Part shown: piece by piece, positions 1 to 9,173 of the stretch
How the letters are laid out: each line of letters opens with the position of its first letter
Position numbering within the stretch: the stretch's first letter is position 1
Assembly (NCBI GenBank): GCA_036320915.1
Contig: JAXBDG010000003.1
Location: 372,001-436,000, forward strand
Source of the DNA: Linnemannia elongata
Taxonomy: Eukaryota > Mortierellomycota > Mortierellomycetes > Mortierellales > Mortierellaceae
Length of the DNA: 64,000 nt
Direction: 5' to 3'
Program-made: the position numbers and the translations under genes
Notes under the pieces: model-generated
Told to the model about the DNA's origin: nothing
Databases searched by the model: none
What the model saw: only the letters and a program-made list of their open reading frames with translations

Positions 1-515
1 TTAAAGTGCAAGCTCTTTTCTTCTTTCAGGAACAAAGGAACATTGACTCATGTCTTCTCTGATGCCTATTCAAGTTCGTCCCGTAAACACACAAACGTAC
101 ATGTTAGAGAAGCTTTTTCAAGGTGCATCATGTACAAGAAGTAAGAAACTATGTTATATTTGCAAAGGAAAAGGGGTCTAATAGCAAAAAAATAGTGTGT
201 TGCTTTTGTTGTTGTTGTTGTTGTTGTTGTTATTGTTGTAACGACAAATCCCTCTCCTGGGATAAAAAAACATCCCCTCCATAATCGCCCCCCTACTCAG
301 AACACACAATCAAATCATCCAAGCCTTTGGGATGGATGTGACTGCATGGTAGCCTTGACAATAACTTCCGTGTGCTGGACCAATAGGTGCTCATTATCCT
401 TTGGGACAACGTCTTGACCGTCCGCATGCTTGTAGACGTGTACACCATCCGCACATCCGCCAATATCTCGCTCGGCCTCAACAGACAATTCACAAACCCG
501 GGCTGCGACACCTTG
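1..515 (-). pseudogene. Decayed 3' fragment of the SWI1-like ARID gene
   Basis: On the minus strand this stretch is a diverged copy of the last coding bases and 3' flank of the SWI1-like gene whose stop lies at 22829. Peptides such as QPGFV-CLLR and ILADVR, and a HIHPK-LDDL stretch near 293-330, are shared. The reading frame shifts after the RTV-TL peptide, so no intact product can be made. The homology also covers non-coding DNA: the TTG run at about 209-240 and the sequence at 1-200 match 22510-22800. Homology fades near 515, and the rest of the parent gene is absent. It is best read as a segmental duplication fragment, not a gene. The fragment call is secure from side-by-side reading; percent identity was not computed. 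Confidence 0.8.
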
Positions 516-1278
516 TTCTTAGAATGTCAACTTACTAACCAGCTTGCTTGAACTTGCATTAACAGTATGGCACAGTATGGCACAGTACCCCGATGCACGA
601 TTAACAGCGCCTAACCTGGGCAAAGGACGGTATTTTGCATACGTCCAGATGTCCAAACCTGCAAGCTTTTTACTCTCTATCGGTCGATTTCGAGACGTAC
701 CTGGGAAACTATAGTCGGTGCTTTTGAGCTCTAATTCTGTTATGGCTCACATTTATCTCCACATATGAAGAAGCGCAAGCAGCGCTAGCCTTGGATGGAC
801 GGAATATGGGCCATAGGCTGGATCTTCAAGTCAGGATCTCGGACACAAACAAGGCCTCACAAGCGCTTCCCTCTGCATAGACTCCGTAAGTTATTACTTA
901 TTCTTCACGCTTATGATTGTGGTTCCACTAGTCTTCTCGCTGACTTGACGTTGCTGACTTGAACTTTCGTGACCTAGCAGATTGCACAAGGAGAGTCGAC
1001 ACGAGCTGAACGTTAAAGGGTTGGACATTGCAATATCAAAAATGAAGATCTCCGCAAGTTGGTCTCCTTGGTAAGCATGGGGTCATGTTGTATCTTGCAG
1101 TAGTAAGCGCTTTGAGATGCACTATGTTGACAATTATCTTACCTATAATATATATGCCATCTTCCGACTTTTTAGTATGCTGAGTCCGAGCATGTATATA
1201 TGCAGAGACAACCTGACGTGAAAGGAGGCACTTGGGCCAATACCAAGTTCCACACTGAGGTATACCCTCTCCGATGCA
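516..1278. other. Gap with no supported gene
   Basis: I see no coding region, RNA gene or clear element here. The composition is mixed and the reading frames are short. The stretch joins the SWI1 fragment to the diverged repeat that starts near 1279. Confidence 0.5.
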
Positions 1279-1450
1279 GTGGTGGTCGAAGTGGAGTTGT
1301 TTGGATGTGGGTATACCAGGTATCGATGTGACCGAGGATTGTGGGGACAGTGGTGGTATAAGAGTGTTATAGAATCCGACTATTGTAGAGTGGGGTGGGT
1401 AGCAGGTTGCCTTATTTCCTGCGAAGGGTGTAAGGGTGGTGGAGAAATTA
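1279..1450 (+). repeat. Diverged direct repeat, copy 1 (partner near 7224-7395)
   Basis: A G-rich stretch containing GGTATACCAGGTATCGA, AGTGTTATAGAATCCGA and TTTCCTGCGAAGGG has a clearly related copy in the same orientation near 7224-7395 (GGTACACCAGGTATCGA, AGTGTTAAAGAATCCGA, TTTCCTGCGAAGGG). The copies differ by many substitutions and small indels, so this duplication is much older than the near-identical inverted repeat between them. No convincing protein is encoded in either copy. Confidence 0.7.
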
Positions 1451-1976
1451 CGGTCCCACCTGTGTGCTGTAATATGACCGATCCAAAAAAGAATATCCAG
1501 CAGGTGTAATCTTTCAAAACTATAGCAATCTAAAAGGAGATTCCAGATCTATGTGTCGATGCCTCCATTTCCCATCATTCAAAAAAAAAAAAAAACGAAT
1601 CAAGTATCCTCTCCTCTTTTTCGCATTCCTTCTACCTGAACCTACCTTCTTCACTTCCTCCCTCCTTTCTCATGTAACCTACGATTACTTCAGTTAGTCT
1701 CCAGTCTATTTGTACCACTTACTCCAACAAACATTTGGACGGCCACACACAAGGAAGGGTGGATTGATCAACGCAAAATCTTATCAAGGTACGCAGTTTT
1801 CTGTACGCGCTATTTATTATCCTAGTAATGGGAGATACTGGATGCCACGTCACACTATGTACTGTTGTTAATGTTGACGATTGAATTTAGAGTAGATTGG
1901 GGAGGAAGGGGGGGAGGGGGGGAGCACTCTTCATTCCCATTATCTCGCTGTATTCGTGTGCATGCGTTGGACACTC

Positions 1977-2483
1977 TTAAAAGGTGTGCAAGTCATCACC
2001 GACAACGGACTTGGCAATTGACATAACTCCACTGACATAGGCAACCTTGTCGGCATATCCTCCATACTTCTTGACCAAAGTTCCAAGAGTGGTCATGGCC
2101 TCACTACCTTCGGCGACCGAGGTGAATCGGTGCTGGAATGGCTTGTAGCTGGAGTTCAGGAAGACCAAGAATCGGAAGGTCTTCTCGTTGTTTTGACCAT
2201 ACTTGAAGTCCTTGGTAACGTCGAGCTCGTAGGAAGGGAAGAGGTTTTCCCAATCATCAGGGTTGGCAGGGATCTCATGGCACAGCTTCTGGAAATCCTT
2301 GATTCTTCCAAACTCGACAGCGATGAATCCAGGGCTGTCGTCCTTGAGACACTTGAATGGAATAAAGACAAACTCGACAGCCTTTTCTTGACCGAAATCT
2401 TGAGACCACTTGACGAGCTTGCGGTCGCCGACGTACTTCTTGATGTCGTTGATTTGGATTTTGTCACCGAGCTCTGCGACCAT
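1977..2483 (-). CDS. Small protein of unknown function, copy 1
   Basis: An intronless 168-aa ORF with no family I recognise. It starts MVAELGDKIQIND and is a soluble, mixed-charge protein rich in F, Y and K. It has a single Cys near residue 44, no signal peptide and no membrane segment. The coding sequence is identical in the copy at 6172-6678, which includes its promoter. On the coding strand a TATAAATA box lies at 2622-2629, about 140 bp before the ATG. A (GA)n/(GT)n leader fills the 5' UTR at 2526-2580. A good TATA box, a clean start and retention in both arms support a real expressed gene. I assign no function. Confidence 0.7.
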   Translation of the reverse strand: MVAELGDKIQINDIKKYVGDRKLVKWSQDFGQEKAVEFVFIPFKCLKDDSPGFIAVEFGRIKDFQKLCHEIPANPDDWENLFPSYELDVTKDFKYGQNNEKTFRFLVFLNSSYKPFQHRFTSVAEGSEAMTTLGTLVKKYGGYADKVAYVSGVMSIAKSVVGDDLHTF

Positions 2484-2522
2484 TTTTGCTTGATATGTAC
2501 TTGTGTATGAGAGTGGGAGTGG

Positions 2523-2525
<3 letters not shown>

Positions 2526-2560
<35 letters not shown>

Positions 2561-2735
2561 GAGAGAGAGAGAGAGAGAGATGTTGTTGTTGAGTTTGTGG
2601 GATGGTAGCAACATTTCGTTGTATTTATACTTGTCTATGGCCAAGCGAACTTATCATGGATCGAGTCTAGATCTTGTAGATCGGGACTAGATCTTGTGGA
2701 TCGGGACTAGATCTTGTAGATCGAGATTTGTCTCT
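2526..2735. repeat. GT/GA microsatellite leader and three 23-bp tandem units
   Basis: A (GT)n run at about 2526-2554 is followed by a (GA)n run to 2580, within the 5' leader of the 168-aa gene. Upstream of its promoter, at about 2665-2735, a unit containing AGATCTTGTAGATCGGGAC occurs three times. Both features are mirrored without visible change at 5938-6130 in the other arm. Confidence 0.8.
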
Positions 2736-3326
2736 ATTTCATGGCGATTCTGTGTCCTGCAAATAAGTGTAACGTTGTTCCAAGCAAGCCTCTCGCATTT
2801 GGATCGATAAGGATAGGCGATCTGATGTGCTGTGCCTTTGAGGCGGAGTACCCCGCGGGGGGTATCACCTTGAATATGGAAACTATTAGCTCTGTGGGTC
2901 ATGTTATCTGGGGTCTGGAAGCCGCATGATATAGCAAAAGGTTGCGCATCCTGCGGAATACATTATTACCTTGGGTCTGGATCTGAAAAATATGCACTCC
3001 CTTTTTCCTCTCCCCCTCCCCGCGAGGGAAATCACAAAATTCTGATGGCTGAACACTTACATGATACATAAACTAGAGTCTAGAAGCTGTGCATCCCGCG
3101 GGGGATACCACAAAAGTCTGACAGCTGAACACCCACATGATATATAAACTAGAGTCTAAAAGCTGTGCATCTCGCGGGTTGTATTACCTTGAACTTGGCA
3201 GCCGTTGACCCATTGGCGCGAAGGGCCAAATGTTTTTTTTTTTTTTGGAGAAACTACTTCTGACTGATACCGAGCCTAATAGGACTCTCCGATAACCAGA
3301 TATTGAGGGCTCCAAAAGGTTCGCGT

Positions 3327-3698
3327 TGTTACTCAGGGGAGAGGTCCTGGCCAGAGTGATAGGACCGCTGTTAAGTCCTCAATTGGTACGGGGGGGGGAT
3401 GGAGGGGTTGTGGTAGCGTAGTAATAGTGGGATCCTAAAATAATATACGACTGCAGGGCGCCAACGAGACTCTTGTCAATTCTGCTCTTGTGTAAAAGGA
3501 CCTTGTATTAATAATATTGATGGGGGAAGGGTTAAGTACCTGCAGGGCGCCAACGAGACTCTTGTCAATTCTGCTCTTGTGTAAAAGGACAAGGAGCAGA
3601 CGAAAGAGCTCGGCGCACTACTAATACTAGTCTGCTAGGAATGACTGCTAATCTAAAGCCTCGCCGCCACTGCCTAGCCACCACATCTTTTTGTAACA
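3327..3698. mobile_element. 372-bp non-autonomous element with TGTTAC/GTAACA ends (copy 1)
   Basis: The element begins TGTTACTCAGG and ends TTTTTGTAACA, so its termini are 6-bp inverted repeats. It is flanked by GCGT on both sides (3323-3326 and 3699-3702), consistent with a 4-bp target-site duplication. The other arm of the inverted duplication keeps the uninterrupted site with a single GCGT (5329-5332), which gives an empty-site control inside the window. Internally a unit of about 51 bp starting CTGCAGGGCGCC occurs twice (3451-3502 and 3540-3590). No ORF is present, so it must be mobilised in trans. A related copy in opposite orientation is at 19301-19695. Confidence 0.85.
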
Positions 3699-3813
3699 GC
3701 GTGTACCAGATCATACAATAGGACAAGAAACGAGAGAGGAAAGAAGAAGAGAGGAATACAAGTAATAAATTTAACCCCTGGAGCAATTTTTTCGCTATAC
3801 CTGCCCATCACCC

Positions 3814-5217
3814 TTGAAGTGAAAAAAAGAAATGGTGAATTAGGACAAAGAGCTGTAAATGGTGCATTTGGATCAACCTGGGCTGTATGGTCATCTACTA
3901 TTGTACTACATACTGCAATTGAGTGTACTGCTTTGCATGCAGAGTCAAGATACAGCACGAATGCAGCAAACATTGTTCATCAAGGTGACTGAGATGACAT
4001 ATTTCTACACGCTACATGGTATGACAGCAAAACACCAAACCGACTATTAGCAGACTATCATCAGACCATGGGCAGACCATGGACAGAAAGAAGAAAGAGG
4101 AGAGAAGAAAGAAAAAAAAGAGGAGAGAAGAAAAGAAAGAAAAGAAAAGAAAGAAAAGAAAAGAAAAGAAAAGAAAAGGAAAAGCCACGCAGATTGTACC
4201 AGCAATACAGAGCCCCTCCCCAAGCTATCCTAGTACTGTGTTGGGCGAATGGATATCTTTGATACTTCCCATTCCCCCCCCCCCCCCCCCCCCCCCTTCC
4301 GCAAGCGAAGCCGCGGGGTACTGCTAGTTTGGTTACAAAGTAACAAAGTGCTGCAGAAGGGTAAACAAACAAACACTGATTTCCCACATATCCCCAGACT
4401 GGATCACGGAAGCGTTCTCCATGGCGAAACAAACGTCTTGTTATGCTTGCCTATGATCATAAATTCTAATCTCTTCGCCAACATGGCGTGTAGGATTTGA
4501 AAAACTTTGTGTGGTCCTTAGACGTCAGAGGAGCCATACGACAAGACGGACTGAGTGAAGTTCACGTACCCTGACCTAAATAAGCACATCATGGTGCCCT
4601 TCTACATCATGCTGGACCTAATATTCCACCCTGACTCGCACGGCGACGCCATCAAACAGATTCAACGACTGTTAAATAGGACACGTCCATGGGTTGGTAT
4701 GATAGTCTTTGAGATAGTGCGCAGAATGGTTAGTACTTATAGCAACAGAGGATACGTGTATGCGATTTCTCCTTGTGTTCAACAAAGGACGACTGATCCC
4801 TGTAGCTCGCGCACATTCTGCGCCAATGTGATGGACACTTCAGAATCTCTGCTTCGTGCCACAAGATTGTTAAATTTTTGGCGTATCTCGAGATTGCAAT
4901 GCTTGCGGAATCTAGACTCGGTGTAACATACTCCGCGGGATGCATTGGTTCCAGACTCAATGCCTTGGACATTAGCCCATTTCTGCTCCCTCTTAGTTTA
5001 CCTCCGATTCCTGTTTTGATGTTGATGGTATTCGTTGTTTGTCATTATAACCCAGAGTCCTTTCAATGACACATCCTCGGTCTTCTATGCACCCCAGCCG
5101 ACTAAAGACTTAAATCTAACACTCACTACAAACCGTAGTCCGCTGCCTTATCCGTCCATAAGCGCCCTTGTCCCGTTGTCCGGCTGACATATCGACAACT
5201 GCGTGCTAAAGAAGCGC
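3814..5217. other. Spacer of the inverted duplication
   Basis: This unique spacer holds a purine-only AAAGA/GAAAA tract (about 4082-4186), a run of 23 C (4274-4296) and no gene I can support. An open frame at 4555-4926 has no recognisable domain and no splice context. Short peptides over the purine tract are composition artefacts. Confidence 0.6.
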
Positions 5218-6094
5218 GGGTGATGGGCAGGCATAGCGAAAAAATTGCTCCAGGGGTTAAATTTATTGCTTGTATTCCTCTCTTCTTCTTTCCTCTCTCG
5301 TTTCTTGTCCTATTGTATGATCTGGTACACGCGAACCTTTTGGAGCCCTCAATATCTGGTTATCGGAGAGTCCTATTAGGCTCGGTATCAGTCAGAAGTA
5401 GTTTCTCCAAAAAAAAAAAAAACATTTGGCCCTTCGCGCCAATGGGTCAACGGCTGCCAAGTTCAAGGTAATACAACCCGCGAGATGCACAGCTTTTAGA
5501 CTCTAGTTTATATATCATGTGGGTGTTCAGCTGTCAGACTTTTGTGGTATCCCCCGCGGGATGCACAGCTTCTAGACTCTAGTTTATGTATCATGTAAGT
5601 GTTCAGCCATCAGAATTTTGTGATTTCCCTCGCGGGGAGGGGGAGAGGAAAAAGGGAGTGCATATTTTTCAGATCCAGACCCAAGGTAATAATGTATTCC
5701 GCAGGATGCGCAACCTTTTGCTATATCATGCGGCTTCCAGACCCCAGATAACATGACCCACAGAGCTAATAGTTTCCATATTCAAGGTGATACCCCCCGC
5801 GGGGTACTCCGCCTCAAAGGCACAGCACATCAGATCGCCTATCCTTATCGATCCAAATGCGAGAGGCTTGCTTGGAACAACGTTACACTTATTTGCAGGA
5901 CACAGAATCGCCATGAAATAGAGACAAATCTCGATCTACAAGATCTAGTCCCGATCCACAAGATCTAGTCCCGATCTACAAGATCTAGACTCGATCCATG
6001 ATAAGTTCGCTTGGCCATAGACAAGTATAAATACAACGAAATGTTGCTACCATCCCACAAACTCAACAACAACATCTCTCTCTCTCTCTCTCTC

Positions 6095-6132
<38 letters not shown>

Positions 6133-7047
6133 CCACTCCCACTCTCATACACAAGTACATATCAAGCAAAAATGGTCGCAGAGCTCGGTGACAAAATCCA
6201 AATCAACGACATCAAGAAGTACGTCGGCGACCGCAAGCTCGTCAAGTGGTCTCAAGATTTCGGTCAAGAAAAGGCTGTCGAGTTTGTCTTTATTCCATTC
6301 AAGTGTCTCAAGGACGACAGCCCTGGATTCATCGCTGTCGAGTTTGGAAGAATCAAGGATTTCCAGAAGCTGTGCCATGAGATCCCTGCCAACCCTGATG
6401 ATTGGGAAAACCTCTTCCCTTCCTACGAGCTCGACGTTACCAAGGACTTCAAGTATGGTCAAAACAACGAGAAGACCTTCCGATTCTTGGTCTTCCTGAA
6501 CTCCAGCTACAAGCCATTCCAGCACCGATTCACCTCGGTCGCCGAAGGTAGTGAGGCCATGACCACTCTTGGAACTTTGGTCAAGAAGTATGGAGGATAT
6601 GCCGACAAGGTTGCCTATGTCAGTGGAGTTATGTCAATTGCCAAGTCCGTTGTCGGTGATGACTTGCACACCTTTTAAGAGTGTCCAACGCATGCACACG
6701 AATACAGCGAGATAATGGGAATGAAGAGTGCTCCCCCCCTCCCCCCCTTCCTCCCCAATCTACTCTAAATTCAATCGTCAACATTAACAACAGTACATAG
6801 TGTGACGTGGCATCCAGTATCTCCCATTACTAGGATAATAAATAGCGCGTACAGAAAACTGCGTACCTTGATAAGATTTTGCGTTGATCAATCCACCCTT
6901 CCTTGTGTGTGGCCGTCCAAATGTTTGTTGGAGTAAGTGGTACAAATAGACTGGAGACTAACTGAAGTAATCGTAGGTTACATGAGAAAGGAGGGAGGAA
7001 GTGAAGAAGGTAGGTTCAGGTAGAAGGAATGCGAAAAAGGGAGAGGA
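5218..7047. repeat. Right arm of the large inverted duplication
   Basis: Reverse complement of 1608-3813 without the 372-bp element. The inner junction of the empty site reads TTGGAG...CGCGAACC around 5329-5345. The outer junction near 7047 falls just before the sequence that leads into the second copy of the diverged direct repeat. Confidence 0.9.
6172..6678 (+). CDS. Small protein of unknown function, copy 2
   Basis: This copy encodes the same 168-aa protein as the gene at 1977-2483, in opposite orientation. Its TATAAATA box is at 6026-6033 and its leader carries (CT)n and (CA)n tracts directly before the ATG at 6172. The two copies are transcribed away from the centre of the inverted duplication, with promoters on the inner side. 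Promoter, coding sequence and 3' flank are all duplicated, so gene dosage should be doubled unless the palindrome triggers silencing. I do not recognise the family. Confidence 0.7.
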   Translation: MVAELGDKIQINDIKKYVGDRKLVKWSQDFGQEKAVEFVFIPFKCLKDDSPGFIAVEFGRIKDFQKLCHEIPANPDDWENLFPSYELDVTKDFKYGQNNEKTFRFLVFLNSSYKPFQHRFTSVAEGSEAMTTLGTLVKKYGGYADKVAYVSGVMSIAKSVVGDDLHTF

Positions 7048-7180
7048 GGCCTAGGTCTAGGAATGCTTGGGAGAGGGTTTGGAGGAGGTTGAGAAGGTAA
7101 GGGGAGGGAGTTATGCCGATAAGGAGGAGGGTTGGGTTTGGGCGGTGGCAACCGTTGATAACTGTCTTTGGGGAGGTTGG

Positions 7181-7215
<35 letters not shown>

Positions 7216-7223
7216 GGTCTGGA

Positions 7224-7395
7224 GGAGTGGAGGTCGAGGTGAGGGTTGTTGGAGGTGGGTACACCAGGTATCGAGAATTGCGGGGACGATGGTGGTGTGG
7301 GTGGGTGGGGTAGGAGTGTTAAAGAATCCGATCATTGTTGAGTGAGGTGGGTCGCGGGTGGCTTCGTTTCCTGCGAAGGGGGTCTGGGTGGTCGC
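7224..7395 (+). repeat. Diverged direct repeat, copy 2
   Basis: Same-orientation relative of 1279-1450, preceded by a (TTG)n run at about 7188-7216. Conserved blocks include CCAGGTATCGA, AAGAATCCGA and TTTCCTGCGAAGGG. The older direct repeat therefore brackets the young inverted duplication. Confidence 0.7.
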
Positions 7396-9173
7396 GGTGA
7401 AGTAATGGGAAAGTTGGATGTGTAGGGTGAGTGGAGGGATGGTTCCAGGAGGATGATTAGCTCTGGAAATGACATTGTTGGATGGGTTAGGGGTATGTGG
7501 AAGAGAGGGTGATGAGAAGTAGGATGAGAAAGGAGATGTGGATGGAGAGGAGGAAAAAATAGAGAGGGTGGGTCATCTACGAGAAAAAAGGGAGATATTA
7601 GGTATTGGATACAAAGACAAAAGGTTGTGTTGCATATCCGTGTGAGACTTGCGCCACCAAAAAACAGCACGATTTCATCTGTGAACAACTGCAAGAACAG
7701 CTAGGGTCCAGATCCTTGGACTGCTGTCTTCAAGTCATGTGAATCGTTTTCTGATAGAGGTAGAGGGAAGGGTGTTGTGTGAGCATTTTGCTTCCAGGGA
7801 CGATCTAATAACGCCCGATTAGATTTAGGGGGGATGCGCGCCTGGAGAGATCGAGGAAAAGGACTGGGGTAGGGGGGCAAGCACTCTTTTGTTCACGCCT
7901 CTGCTTGTATGCATGTGTACATGTGTGATATCAAACAAATAGGGTTGGACGAGGGTCGGACGAGGGTCGGAGGAGGGAGACCATGTGATCGATCGAAAGC
8001 AGAAAAGGCAAAGGCCTCAGGAAAAGCAATGCAAAGCATAAATACAAGATCGAACGAAAGGCAGTGGTAAGGTGTACAAGTGGACATCCTCTTATGCATT
8101 ATATTACCTCCGTACGCCTGTCCCTGTTTATCCCCACTACCTCTTCTTTTTCTTTTCTTTCTCTTTTTTCTTTGTTTACTTCGTTTTTCCTTCTTTTTCT
8201 TCCTTCTTTTCCTTCTTTTCATCCTCCGAGATCCACCTCCTCTTTGTCACCATCAATATCTTTTCCTCTCATTCACCATCCTATTTCCTCTTCACATTCG
8301 TCTTTCGTGTTTTCGTTCGTTTGGCTCCAGCAACAGAAACCTGCTCCCTTCGCCAAAACAACTATACATCTGTCCAAAAGAGTGTACGCCTTGTCCAGCA
8401 AAACAGAGAAGCAGCGAAAATGGTTTTCACGCTCACCTCTTAAAAGATCATTCTCTAACATGCATCCGATTTCCTTTTCACAAAATATAGTCAACATATT
8501 CCCTCTCCTTCATCGCCCATAAGTGGCGAAGTTTTTTTCAAACGGAGACAAGGCCTACAACAACCCAATTGCTCCACTCCCTGGGGACTCGTACCAAATA
8601 CATAAACAAAAAGTAAGTAGTTTTTGACGATTGCCTCTGCGCCAACGACATTTAAGGCCTCGACTCATTTTTTTTTCCGCGGAACAGGTTCAATTGCTAA
8701 TGCATTGTTAACGCCATCACTCCAATTTTTGATGCATCAAAAAAGAACAAAACAAACAAAAAAATCTTTCCTCAGCATTGGCCGCCAGTCTTGTCAAAGA
8801 TCAAACAAAAAGAATTACAAACAGGAATAACAGTAGGTGCCTTGGTCTGATGGAGAGCAATCCCGTCAGAAGACTTCCTTGCATGTTGACAACACGACTT
8901 ATGGGCTGATTTCCTTGTGCCCTGTTTGATTGCGCCGTTTTCTTGCAGTACCCACTTTAGTTACTCGTCATATTTGCCACCTTCACCATCTCCGCCCTCA
9001 GTCGACCAACTCCAAATCCATCTTTGAAAGCCTCGTACACAGTTACAGGAACACCTCAAGGTACGCACTTTGAAGAACATGCATCGCCCACCTATGCCAG
9101 CCTTGCAAGCGACTGCACAATTATCATTGATTATTAACACTCATCGTCATTGTCATCCAAATCAGCTCGTAAC
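7396..9173 (+). other. Upstream region and probable 5' UTR with intron of the NLR-like gene
   Basis: No protein-coding gene is supported in this stretch. It contains a pyrimidine-rich promoter-like segment (about 8140-8300). A likely 5' UTR intron runs from GTACGC at 9061 to AAATCAG at 9165, with a TTAAC branch-like motif near 9135, and ends nine bases before the NLR start codon at 9174. A second possible donor (GTAAGT) is at 8611. Confidence 0.5.

Larger units (their letters stand above)
1608..3813. repeat. Left arm of a large inverted duplication
   Basis: This arm is the reverse complement of 5218-7047. Apart from a 376-bp gain at 3327-3702 (a 372-bp element plus a 4-bp duplication), the arms are about 1830 bp and almost identical. 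Only a one-base slip at the outer end and one substitution near the inner end (3800 against 5231) were noticed. Microsatellites, a 14-nt T/A run and three 23-bp tandem units are conserved to the base, which points to a very recent copy or to gene conversion. The spacer is 3814-5217. An assembly artefact is possible, but the element present in only one arm argues against a simple mirrored misassembly. Confidence 0.9.

Noticed and set aside
4068..4432. Overlapping Lys/Glu, Pro and Gly-rich frames
   Set aside because: They span a purine tract and a C23 run and have no coding features.
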